Source: a virus
Length of the DNA: 30,482 nt
Reading direction: 5' to 3' (one strand)
Virus record (IMG/VR): IMGVR_UViG_3300020192_000059
Span: 1-30,482 of that record
Part shown: positions 14,619 to 21,891 of the stretch, piece by piece
Layout: each line of letters opens with the position of its first letter
Position numbering within the stretch: position 1 is the stretch's first letter
The notes under the pieces: generated by a model
Seen by the model: only the letters and a program-made list of their open reading frames with translations
Databases searched by the model: none
Told to the model about the DNA's origin: nothing
Made by a program: the position numbers and the translations under genes

Positions 14619-14963
14619 ATGGCAAAAACTAAAAAAGATGTTGCTAAAGAAAACATGGCCAAAGCTGTTGGACTTGAAGAGCTATACAACTCAGATAATT
14701 TTAGACAATACCTACTTCCCTATCTCCAGGAACTCTCGCGAACAGAAAAGATAAGGCCCGATGGATATACTAACAGGGACGACTACTTATACAAGCTAGA
14801 AGTTGCTAATATCAGAGCTCAAGTATACGACGAACTGGTAAAGTTTTTAGCTGGCCAAACAAACTACGTACAGAAAATGAAAGAAATAATTACCCAACCA
14901 GTTAAAAATTACTCTATAGGCGATGCCCTCCAAACAATCGAAGCTACCACCTCTACCGGATGA
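14619..14963 (+). CDS. Small helical protein after the portal
   Basis: Not recognised. Seen in 114 aa: a Lys-rich N-terminus (MAKTKKDVAKENMAKAVG), then a mostly helical soluble body (DNFRQYLLPYLQELSRTEKI; VANIRAQVYDELVKFLAG). Its place between portal and scaffold suggests a head-assembly helper or connector component, by position only. ATG five bases after an extended -10. It overlaps the next small gene by 41 bp. Confidence 0.72.
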   Translation: MAKTKKDVAKENMAKAVGLEELYNSDNFRQYLLPYLQELSRTEKIRPDGYTNRDDYLYKLEVANIRAQVYDELVKFLAGQTNYVQKMKEIITQPVKNYSIGDALQTIEATTSTG

Positions 14964-15129
14964 GGCGTATGACGGCGAAAAACATACTATTGAGCTTAAT
15001 CCTGCTCTGAAGAACGACCATGCGGGTGTCTACTTCCAAGATGGTGAGCTCAGATCACCATCGGGGGCTGCATGGACTGGTCCGAATCTTCATATTCTTT
15101 TTGACCTTCTCACTAAAAAATCCTCTTGA
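14923..15129 (+). CDS. Small 68-aa protein, unknown
   Basis: Not recognised. Seen: Pro-rich start (MPSKQSKLPPLPDEAYDG), then a small beta-like domain with GVYFQDGELRSPSGAAWTGP. No Cys. It overlaps the preceding gene by 41 bp; TACTCT at 14910-14915 lies seven bases before the ATG, which may be another leaderless -10 but has no -35 or extension. The TGA stop sits within the -35 of the next promoter. The overlap makes the exact start uncertain. Confidence 0.6.
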   Translation: MPSKQSKLPPLPDEAYDGEKHTIELNPALKNDHAGVYFQDGELRSPSGAAWTGPNLHILFDLLTKKSS

Positions 15130-15155
15130 TAAGTTACCACTCTTCTTAATACGCT
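15126..15155 (+). promoter_or_regulatory. Late promoter, 18-bp family (member 4), with a leader
   Basis: -35 TTGATA (15126-15131) followed by AGTTA, 18-bp spacer, -10 TACGCT (15150-15155). Unlike its relatives, no start codon lies 5-8 nt downstream; the scaffold ATG is ~83 nt after the expected start site. Confidence 0.65.
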
Positions 15156-15244
15156 TCTTACGTAGTCGTGTAACCCTCGATGCTCACGGGGTATAAAGAC
15201 CGGGTAAGAGCAATTAAATCTTCACACTACGAACTTTTAAAAAT
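15156..15244 (+). other. 5' leader of the scaffold gene
   Basis: An ~85-nt untranslated leader, the only long one among the rightward promoters. No SD precedes the scaffold ATG. It contains an ATG at 15180 opening a 37-codon frame that runs into the scaffold gene (stop 15291-15293), and weakly complementary GCTC/GAGC and CCC/GGG blocks. It may be a control region for the scaffold/capsid ratio; this is a guess. Confidence 0.4.
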
Positions 15245-15994
15245 ATGGAGACGAACCAAGAGCAACAGAATGAGTCTGAAGGACAACAGATAGATGCAAT
15301 GCTCACATCAAACAAACCCGCCGAAGAGCAAATTGTTGAAGAGGAGATGTCGTTACCTGACGGGGTATCAGATAGAACCAAGGAACAATTTGAAAAGCTG
15401 AAAGAAAAGAACAGGAGACTTTCTGATGAGTTGAAAAATAAAGAAGAAGTTAAACCGGTTCACGTTCATGCTTCCGTGTTAGATGATGCAGTTGAAGCTT
15501 ATGCACCACAGTTTAAAAATCTTTCTCAGAATCAGGTAGAGGCAACCGCCAAAGCCTTGATAGATCAAGAAGGATATTTAGACGAAAAACGGTTACAGCA
15601 GATGCTTGATGAGAATAACCGCAAAGTTGAAGAAGCGTTAGATAGAGCCAAAAAGGCAGAGGAGAAAATAGCAACTGTTGAACAGCGGACAACGATGGAG
15701 CGGGTACATCAAAAATACCCACAACTCGACCCGTATCACAAGGGGTTTAATCCTAGCTTTTATGACTTTGTAAAAAACGACCTTCTCGGCCAAATGGTTA
15801 AAGGGACAAAGGATGTGATGTCGGCCGCACAGCGAGCTGATAAATTCTTTTCTCAATTCAAAACTCAAGACAATGTTGTACCAAACCCTGAACCAAAAAT
15901 TGTAAATCAAGTTGGCCGCTCAATGCCAGACCGTTCCAATACGGGTACGCAAGAATTGACCATTGCACAACGATTAAAAAGAGCAGGGTATTAA
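15245..15994 (+). CDS. Scaffolding protein
   Basis: Role: directs procapsid assembly and leaves before or during packaging. Seen in 249 aa: an acidic, Gln/Glu-rich disordered N-terminus, coiled-coil helices (residues ~40-70 and ~115-155, e.g. NRKVEEALDRAKKAEEKI), a middle with YPQLDPYHKGFNPSFYDFVK, and a short basic C-terminus ending TIAQRLKRAGY, where scaffold proteins usually bind the capsid protein. The place directly before the major capsid gene supports the call. The ATG is the first possible in frame (an in-frame stop is at 15215); no SD. Confidence 0.82.
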   Translation: METNQEQQNESEGQQIDAMLTSNKPAEEQIVEEEMSLPDGVSDRTKEQFEKLKEKNRRLSDELKNKEEVKPVHVHASVLDDAVEAYAPQFKNLSQNQVEATAKALIDQEGYLDEKRLQQMLDENNRKVEEALDRAKKAEEKIATVEQRTTMERVHQKYPQLDPYHKGFNPSFYDFVKNDLLGQMVKGTKDVMSAAQRADKFFSQFKTQDNVVPNPEPKIVNQVGRSMPDRSNTGTQELTIAQRLKRAGY

Positions 15995-16016
15995 ATAGCA
16001 TTTATTTTTTACTTTT

Positions 16017-16928
16017 ATGTCATTTGCCCAGACGTATGGAACAGACAGACGGGAATCCCTTTTGGATATTCTCCGTGATGTCTCTCCCAATACAGACAAT
16101 TATTTAACAACCAATTTAGGAAGAGCGCCAAACGCAACCAACACCCTGCATTCATGGGGAGTTTACAACACAGATAGACCAACAACTGTGACCCCTGCAA
16201 TCGAAGGTGCGCCAGCTACTTACGGTGCTTTGACAGCTCCAGAACGTTCTAGCAACGTAACTGTAATCGTCGATGAAAACGTAAGAGTTACAGGAACACA
16301 GGAAGCAATTGACACAATCAACGGTGTTGATAGCTATGAGTTCCAAAAAGAAGAAGCTTTGAAACGGTTAAAAGCAAAGATGGAATTTTTGACCGTTAAC
16401 GGAGTTTTCGCTTCTGGTAACTCAGGTGTTGCTCGTGGTATGGCTGGTATTGATGGCTTAATCTCCACCAATGTAACAGCTCGTTCCTCTGGTACATCAT
16501 TCTCCGAAATTGAATTTAACAACCTTGAACAACTCTCATGGGATTCCGTAGGGTCAAGCTTTGTTGCAGATATTCTGCTTTGTCCAATCGTCATAAAAAG
16601 ACGTATTGCGACATTTACAGCAAATCAGACTCGTAACATTGACGCCTCTGCAAAGAGATTAACCAATGAGATTCGTGTCTATGATACTGATGTAGGTCAG
16701 ACTGTTATGGTTATCCCTCATAAGGATGTACGTAGAATTGCCGGATCAGTTACGGTTTACTTGCTCAGAGAAGAAATGTTTAAATATTCCTTCTTGCGTG
16801 AACCAAAGTATAAAGAGCTTGGTCTAGATGGTGACCGCTCAAATGGTCAGTATGTTGGAGAGTTTACGACATGTTCGTTTGCACAGCGAACGTCTGTTCG
16901 AGCTACAGGATATAATGCAGCCCTCTAA
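16017..16928 (+). CDS. Major capsid protein (DUF5309/SU10-like HK97 fold)
   Basis: Role: main shell protein. Seen in 303 aa: a start resembling DUF5309/SU10-type capsid proteins (TYGTDRRESLLDILRDVSPN, then NLGRAPNATNTLHSWGVYNT), a Pro/Gly segment TPAIEGAPATYGALTAPERS, and VRVTGTQEAIDTINGVDSYE followed by a long charged helix, matching the N-arm and spine-helix order of that family. Length is typical. It follows the scaffold by 22 bp and is followed by a strong terminator. There is no SD; the leader is U-rich (CATTTATTTTTTACTTTT). Family named from memory of the motif order. Confidence 0.9.
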   Translation: MSFAQTYGTDRRESLLDILRDVSPNTDNYLTTNLGRAPNATNTLHSWGVYNTDRPTTVTPAIEGAPATYGALTAPERSSNVTVIVDENVRVTGTQEAIDTINGVDSYEFQKEEALKRLKAKMEFLTVNGVFASGNSGVARGMAGIDGLISTNVTARSSGTSFSEIEFNNLEQLSWDSVGSSFVADILLCPIVIKRRIATFTANQTRNIDASAKRLTNEIRVYDTDVGQTVMVIPHKDVRRIAGSVTVYLLREEMFKYSFLREPKYKELGLDGDRSNGQYVGEFTTCSFAQRTSVRATGYNAAL

Positions 16929-16942
16929 GCTGTTTTAGTAGC

Positions 16943-16980
16943 AAATAGCCCATTCGACTTACAGGATGGGCTATTTTTTT
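16943..16980 (+). terminator. Intrinsic terminator after the capsid gene
   Basis: A perfect 11-bp stem, AAATAGCCCAT (16943-16953) with ATGGGCTATTT (16966-16976), 12-nt loop, followed by a T run to 16980. The strongest terminator in the window. Confidence 0.92.
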
Positions 16981-16993
16981 AGTTAAACATCTC

Positions 16994-17002
16994 TGGTATA
17001 AT
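16994..17002 (+). promoter_or_regulatory. Extended -10 promoter of the sugar-modification genes
   Basis: TGGTATAAT: TATAAT (16997-17002) with TGG extension and no -35, just after the capsid terminator. The ATG is eight bases downstream. Confidence 0.68.
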
Positions 17003-17010
17003 GGCGTACC

Positions 17011-17385
17011 ATGGATGAATATGAAACAGTCTTTGTACCCAAAAGTCAGTATGACTCAATAACTACTTTAGATGCTTATGCTGAAAAGCTGGGCAACCCT
17101 GAAGACTGTACCACCGAATCGGGCTGGAAACTTCTCGATGCTCTCGTTCTGTTCTGGGAAGCCAATTATCCCAAAGAAGTTGCAGATTGGCGCCACGACC
17201 GGAAGATTGACCTTGCTATAGAGCGTGATAAACATACTCTTATGTACAACCCTGTCACCTATCCAGCACGGCTATTTAAGCTTCTCAAGCTCTTCTTTCC
17301 ATACATGTCCTTAACAGATCGTGACTTTCATAGTAAACTCATCAAGCGCCAGGAATTGTTTAAAACAACTAACTATAAATTATGA
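17011..17385 (+). CDS. Unknown 124-aa protein heading the glycosyltransferase operon
   Basis: Not recognised. Seen: an acidic N-terminus (MDEYETVFVPKSQYDSITTL), Trp-rich middle (GWKLLDALVLFWEANYPKEV) and basic C-terminus with a hydrophobic helix (FKLLKLFFPYMSL). Probably soluble or peripheral. It is the first gene after the capsid terminator and has its own -10. Its stop overlaps the start of the glycosyltransferase gene by four bases (ATGA), so it is co-translated with the sugar-modification genes; whether it takes part is unknown. Confidence 0.7.
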   Translation: MDEYETVFVPKSQYDSITTLDAYAEKLGNPEDCTTESGWKLLDALVLFWEANYPKEVADWRHDRKIDLAIERDKHTLMYNPVTYPARLFKLLKLFFPYMSLTDRDFHSKLIKRQELFKTTNYKL

Positions 17386-19133
17386 AAATAGCAGCATGTA
17401 TCATTACTAAAGACGATAGTGAATATGAAAAACTGCTAAATGCTATCTACTCCATTAAACCATACATACAGGATGTGTATGTTACAACGACAGGGGAAGA
17501 AACTGAAAAAATTAAATCAATTAGTACCGTTACGCATTCACACTACGCATGGGATGACTCATTCACAAACGCCCGTAACTTTAACTTTGCACAAGTTCCT
17601 GAGGGATATGATTACATCTTTTGGATTGATTCAGATGATTTACTGGTAGGCGGTGACTTCATTGTCAAGATTGCAGAAAAAGCAAAGAGCCAGAATATAG
17701 ATGTGGTTTTTTTTGAGTACTGGTATGGGTGTACATTTAGTGGTGCTCCAAGTGAAGAGACGCTCTTAAAAATTGATATAAAACAAAATAGAGAACGCCT
17801 GATTAGACCAGGGACTAATGTCTGGAAAGGAAGGTTACATGAGACACCTGTTCCAGTTGCAGGTGGCCAGATTAAGTACATTATGATCCCCTACGATAAA
17901 GACCAAGAGATAGCAGTGCTTCATACGGCACAAGTTGATAATACAGGTGTAAAGATGGAGCGCAACAAAAAGTTATTACAACTACAACTTGCAGACGAAG
18001 GAGTAAAGCCAGACCCACGCACAATCCTCTACTTAATGAAAATCTACGCAGAACAAGAAGACCGTGAGCAATGGGTTACTTGTATCTCAATGGGATATGA
18101 TTATTTAAAGCTTTCAGGCTGGGATGAAGAACGAGCAGAAGCGTATGAAATGATGGCTCAATGTATGGGTAATGTTGGAGATAATAGCCAAGCTGCGGGG
18201 CTACTTCATAAAGCTATTGCAGAATGGCCACATCAACCGATGCTATACGTCCGGCTCGCTGCAACATACTACAATCTGAAGGAATATAAGAAATGTAAAT
18301 ATTGGATGGATCTTGTTTCCAAAATGGATCTTGATGACAAGTCGAATAAGATTGTAAACATTCACGGGTTAAAGGTTCTGTTTGCTGAACTCATGTACAG
18401 GTACTTCTATAACGTAGAAAAAAATCATAAAAAAGCGCTTGATGCTGCACATATGTTATACAGTGAGATTCCAACAGAAGACAATCAGGGGCTTATTGAT
18501 GTGCTGTCTAGTGTTGACCGTGCAGATAAGGCGCTGCTTTCTTTGGAGACTTTGGTTAAATATTTAGAAGATGTAAAAGAAGAAAAATCTATACCAGATA
18601 TACTTAATATGCTACCAATGGCGCTTGCTGGCCAGCCATTCACTATCAAGCTTAAACAGAAATATATACAACCTCGCACCTGGAATCAAAATGAAATTTG
18701 TTATTACGCTTCATTTGGTGGGGCTCACTTTGAGCAATGGGACGGTGATAGTGTTAAGACTGGGATAGGGGGCAGTGAGACGGCAGTAATTCAGCTCTCA
18801 GAACAGTTTGTTAAACAAGGGTATAAAGTATCAGTCTTTTGCGATTGTGTAAAGCACACTCAGATTAACGGTGTCTGGTACGTCCCTCACTTTTATTTTA
18901 ATCCCTTTGATTACTTCAATATATTCATACAATGGCGTAACTGGAATCTAACAGATAAAGTGAAAGCCAAAAAGATATTTGTTGATTTGCATGATATATA
19001 CCACCCTATCGACATAAAGAAGTCACACCTGCAAGCTATTGATGCTTTTATGGTGAAGTCAAAGTACCATAGGGATCTAGCCAAATATATACCGGATCAT
19101 AAATTTAAAGTTATATCAAACGGAATTTTATGA
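17382..19133 (+). CDS. GT2 glycosyltransferase + TPR + N-terminal half of a GT4 domain
   Basis: Seen in 583 aa: an N-terminal GT-A (family 2) domain (~1-185) with IAACIITKD, WDDSFTNARNF and the metal-binding IDSDD at 83-86; TPR-like helical repeats (~195-370); then a GT-B Rossmann half (~430-583) with ICYYASFGGAHFEQW and the GT4 phrase TGIGGSETAVIQLSEQFV. The protein ends at HKFKVISNGIL, where a GT4 enzyme would cross from its N- to its C-terminal domain. The missing half begins the next gene, which overlaps by four bases (ATGA). Role: addition of sugars, most likely to virion proteins given the position; acceptor unknown. Start overlaps the upstream stop. Confidence 0.85.
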   Translation: MKIAACIITKDDSEYEKLLNAIYSIKPYIQDVYVTTTGEETEKIKSISTVTHSHYAWDDSFTNARNFNFAQVPEGYDYIFWIDSDDLLVGGDFIVKIAEKAKSQNIDVVFFEYWYGCTFSGAPSEETLLKIDIKQNRERLIRPGTNVWKGRLHETPVPVAGGQIKYIMIPYDKDQEIAVLHTAQVDNTGVKMERNKKLLQLQLADEGVKPDPRTILYLMKIYAEQEDREQWVTCISMGYDYLKLSGWDEERAEAYEMMAQCMGNVGDNSQAAGLLHKAIAEWPHQPMLYVRLAATYYNLKEYKKCKYWMDLVSKMDLDDKSNKIVNIHGLKVLFAELMYRYFYNVEKNHKKALDAAHMLYSEIPTEDNQGLIDVLSSVDRADKALLSLETLVKYLEDVKEEKSIPDILNMLPMALAGQPFTIKLKQKYIQPRTWNQNEICYYASFGGAHFEQWDGDSVKTGIGGSETAVIQLSEQFVKQGYKVSVFCDCVKHTQINGVWYVPHFYFNPFDYFNIFIQWRNWNLTDKVKAKKIFVDLHDIYHPIDIKKSHLQAIDAFMVKSKYHRDLAKYIPDHKFKVISNGIL

Positions 19134-20620
19134 ATCGCAAACTTTTGTACTCAAGCTCATATGATCGTGGCCTAGATAACCTGCTCATTAACTGGGATAC
19201 CATTATTAAGAACTATCCAGATGCAGAGTTGCATGTATGCTATGGCTGGGATCTGTTTGATATTGGTAACCACCATAATCCCGAACGTATGGCCTGGAAA
19301 AAGAATGTAGAGGGGATGATGCAAAAGCCTGGAATTGTGCATCATGGTCGAGTTGGTAAGGGGGAACTTGCAAAGATTCGTAAGCAATGTACTTTCTGGG
19401 TATACCCCACTTACTTTACGGAAATCAATTGTATATCGGCAATTGAAGCACAGGCTTCTGGACTTGTACCTGTAACCGTTCCACTTGCAGCGCTGGACGA
19501 AACGGTGCAATCTGGCGTGAAGGTGACGGCTGATATATCAAAGCCAGAAGGGATGCAGCAGTTTTTAATCGAGCTTTTCTCACTCTTTGATAATCCGGAA
19601 CGGGTAAAAGAAGAACAAAAGAAAGCCCGTAAACACGCTGAAAATTACAAAATAGAAAAGATTGCTGACAAATGGGGGAAGGTATTTAGAACACCTCTGG
19701 AAACTCCCCTTATTACAATCTATACACCAACAATCCGCAAAGGCTGGTTTAATATAATGGCACATGCACTGGCAAGGCAGACTTACAAAAACTTTGAGTG
19801 GATTATTATTGATGACTTGGGTATTGATAGAACAGCACTATCTAAAAAGTATGCAGACAAGTACAAGCTTGATATACGGTACATAAAAGGTGACAAGTTT
19901 AAAGTAACCGAACATACACTTGTTCGAGCGAATAACACGGCGCTCCGTGAAGCCAAGGGTGAGCTTCTGGTATTCTTACAAGACTTTATACTTCCACCCG
20001 ATGATGGCTTTGAGAAGATGGTGAATATCTACAAAAAGCATCCAAAGGATCTTATAGCACCGGTCGATACAGCTTTCCTTCCAACTGTAAAACCAGATTT
20101 AGAAAGTGAGGACTGGTTCAATGGGGCAACTGATATAGAAGGTGAGACTGTTTATAAGAATGTGCGGCTTAAGATGAGGACAACAGCAACGAGTAATCAC
20201 TATCACTTTGAACAGAATTACGGGGCTATTCCTGTATCTGTTGCACGAGAACTGAACGGATGGTATGAATTTATGGATGATGGACTAGGCTATGATAATG
20301 CTGAAATTGCGTATCGAGCTATTAAGCTGGGTTCACTTATTCAAATTGATGTAACAAATGTAGCCAGATGTTTGCATCATGGGATAATTTTAAAAGATTA
20401 TGAGGTGAAAATTTCAGTAAATCGTGCGGTCAATGAACCACGCTTCATATGGCTTGAAGAGCAAATAGAGGCCGGTAATATACCGATAGTTCGAGATATA
20501 GCCCTCGATAATAGAATAGTCGCACCTGTTGAAATTCCTGAAGGTGTTGAGCCTGTAGAGTACCTTCAAAAAAATATGGATCGTATTATTTCTCACTTTT
20601 ATGTGGATAAACAAAAATAA
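19130..20620 (+). CDS. C-terminal half of a GT4 domain + second GT2 glycosyltransferase
   Basis: Seen in 496 aa: residues ~1-185 are the nucleotide-sugar-binding half of a GT4 enzyme (SSSYDRGLDNLLINW, AELHVCYGWDLFDIG) with the EX7E motif E98-INCISAI-E106; residues ~190-440 are a second GT-A/GT2 domain (PLITIYTPTIRKGW, FEWIIIDDLG, VFLQDFILPPDDGFE). It begins exactly where the previous protein's GT4 domain stops, in the -1 frame, with an ATGA overlap. The two may work as a split enzyme, be joined by -1 frameshifting, or be an assembly or mutation artefact. The GT4 half has no sugar-acceptor half of its own. Confidence 0.85.
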   Translation: MNRKLLYSSSYDRGLDNLLINWDTIIKNYPDAELHVCYGWDLFDIGNHHNPERMAWKKNVEGMMQKPGIVHHGRVGKGELAKIRKQCTFWVYPTYFTEINCISAIEAQASGLVPVTVPLAALDETVQSGVKVTADISKPEGMQQFLIELFSLFDNPERVKEEQKKARKHAENYKIEKIADKWGKVFRTPLETPLITIYTPTIRKGWFNIMAHALARQTYKNFEWIIIDDLGIDRTALSKKYADKYKLDIRYIKGDKFKVTEHTLVRANNTALREAKGELLVFLQDFILPPDDGFEKMVNIYKKHPKDLIAPVDTAFLPTVKPDLESEDWFNGATDIEGETVYKNVRLKMRTTATSNHYHFEQNYGAIPVSVARELNGWYEFMDDGLGYDNAEIAYRAIKLGSLIQIDVTNVARCLHHGIILKDYEVKISVNRAVNEPRFIWLEEQIEAGNIPIVRDIALDNRIVAPVEIPEGVEPVEYLQKNMDRIISHFYVDKQK

Positions 20621-21104
20621 GTACGTAAAAGGAATGAAGCTTGATATAGGAGCAGGAGACCCGGCAACTGGTCAGGAAGTGCAACATACAGGGTATGTAT
20701 TAAATGATGTGGAAGCTTATGAAGGTATTGACCTAGTATGTAACATACTCAATCTTGACGACTATATAGATCCTGAAATGTGCTCTGTGGTACGTGGTTC
20801 GCACATCCTGGAGCACTTCACAAATACAGAAGTAAAGACTGTGCTAGACGCCATTTACAGGTTACTGGAACCAGATGGAAAGCTTGAGATAATAGTACCT
20901 AATCTTGAATGGCACAGCAGACTTATTACAGAAGGCCACCATAGCGATGCGGTGCGGTACATGTTTGGTGGGCAACTTAACGCTTGGGATATCCATAAAA
21001 CAGGCTTCACAGGTAATTTGCTTTATGAAAAAGTAACACAAGCTGGCTTTATAGTAGATGAGCTTCTCAATGAAACTTCACTCACTCTTCACGCTCATAA
21101 ATAA
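20601..21104 (+). CDS. SAM-dependent methyltransferase
   Basis: Seen in 167 aa: class I Rossmann motif I KLDIGAGDP near the N-terminus, an acidic motif II region (YEGIDLVCNILNL), motif with SHILEHF and post-motif LLEPDGKLEIIVPN, as in the Methyltransferase_11 group often paired with glycosyltransferases. Likely role: methylates a sugar or protein made or modified by the two preceding enzymes; substrate not known. It overlaps the upstream gene by 20 bp from the ATG at 20601; the ATG at 20634 (MKLDIGAGDP) is a good alternative start and would leave no overlap. Length is short but complete for the fold. Confidence 0.82.
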   Translation: MWINKNKYVKGMKLDIGAGDPATGQEVQHTGYVLNDVEAYEGIDLVCNILNLDDYIDPEMCSVVRGSHILEHFTNTEVKTVLDAIYRLLEPDGKLEIIVPNLEWHSRLITEGHHSDAVRYMFGGQLNAWDIHKTGFTGNLLYEKVTQAGFIVDELLNETSLTLHAHK

Positions 21105-21108
21105 AGTC

Positions 21109-21138
21109 TTGCAAAGTTATTTCATTCCTTCATATCAT
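21109..21138 (+). promoter_or_regulatory. Late promoter, 18-bp family (member 5)
   Basis: -35 TTGCAA (21109-21114) followed by AGTTA, 18-bp spacer, -10 TATCAT (21133-21138). The ATG at 21146 is seven bases downstream; an earlier ATG at 21137 overlaps the -10 itself. Confidence 0.72.
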
Positions 21139-21145
21139 GGGAACT

Positions 21146-21592
21146 ATGCCACAGATAGACACATCCATAGGACACCAAATTACCTTACTTGAAACAATTG
21201 CTTCAGGGGGAGCTCTTGTAAGCTCAGGTGGCAATATCCTTCCCGCATCTATCCCCATTACTCTTGAAGCCGAATACACAGCAGCCCAAACTAACACAGC
21301 GATAGTAACCGCTGCTGCTGCTGAACGCATATTTGTAACCCGAATTACAACAGTCGTAGATAGATCAAATACGGTCGATGTAGGTTATAGAGTCGGTTTT
21401 GGCCTAACCACAACTCCAACCACAACAGGAGTTGTGAGCTCACATCCAGGACTTTCCGCAGGATCAGGCGTATCTGAAGGCACAGGAGTTGCTGTTATTG
21501 GAGCAGGGGCAGTTGGGGAAGACCTGAGAATAACCTGTGAAGTCCCGACAACTGGAGCAATTCGTGTTGTTGTTACTTATTATCTTATCTAA
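21146..21592 (+). CDS. Small beta-rich structural protein, possible capsid decoration
   Basis: No family recognised. Seen in 148 aa: Gly/Ala/Thr-rich, low-charge sequence with alternating strands (IFVTRITTVVDRSNTVDVGY; IRVVVTYYLI), the look of a capsid decoration or fibre-base protein. It follows the sugar-modification genes and leads a three-gene unit that ends with a large beta-repeat protein. Start: the ATG at 21146 lies seven bases after the -10, whereas the in-frame ATG three codons earlier lies within the -10 and could not be on the transcript. Function inferred from composition and place only. Confidence 0.68.
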   Translation: MPQIDTSIGHQITLLETIASGGALVSSGGNILPASIPITLEAEYTAAQTNTAIVTAAAAERIFVTRITTVVDRSNTVDVGYRVGFGLTTTPTTTGVVSSHPGLSAGSGVSEGTGVAVIGAGAVGEDLRITCEVPTTGAIRVVVTYYLI

Positions 21593-21598
21593 CTACCA

Positions 21599-21889
21599 AT
21601 GGAAGAAGTAAAAGTACAGGTTCGCTACACAATTACAGAGAATGGCGCAAACTTCACTGATGCCCTCTACTACACTTTAGAGCAGTACGACAATCTAACA
21701 AACACTAAAAAAGAAGCAGAAAAACAAACACGCTTCACAGCCTGGAAACAAGCTATCGCAGTGCAGCCAATCAAGAAAACAAAAGAACAGCAATTAATAG
21801 AAATTCAATCTGAAAAAAAACAACTACAAGATCGGCTTATTGATATAGCGATTAAAGAGACTGAACTTGCAGTTGAAGGAGGAAACTAA
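21599..21889 (+). CDS. Small 96-aa protein with C-terminal coiled coil
   Basis: Not recognised. Seen: a short beta-like N-terminus (EEVKVQVRYTITENGANFTD), then a Lys/Gln/Glu-rich helix to the end (EQQLIEIQSEKKQLQDRLID), probably a coiled coil. Tail chaperones and fibre-assembly proteins of this size and shape often sit beside fibre genes; that is inference. It starts seven bases after the previous stop and ends two bases before the next ATG; its own 3' end carries the SD of the next gene. Confidence 0.7.
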   Translation: MEEVKVQVRYTITENGANFTDALYYTLEQYDNLTNTKKEAEKQTRFTAWKQAIAVQPIKKTKEQQLIEIQSEKKQLQDRLIDIAIKETELAVEGGN

Positions 21890-21891
21890 TA

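Noticed and set aside
15996-16016. A dedicated leaderless promoter for the capsid gene
   Set aside because: Only a weak TATTTT lies eight bases before the ATG, with no -35 or TG extension; the gene is more likely on the scaffold transcript.
19124-19130. Classical -1 slippery heptamer at the split GT4 junction (AATTTTA)
   Set aside because: It does not fit X-XXY-YYZ well because the P-site pairing would be poor; frameshifting remains only one option beside re-initiation.
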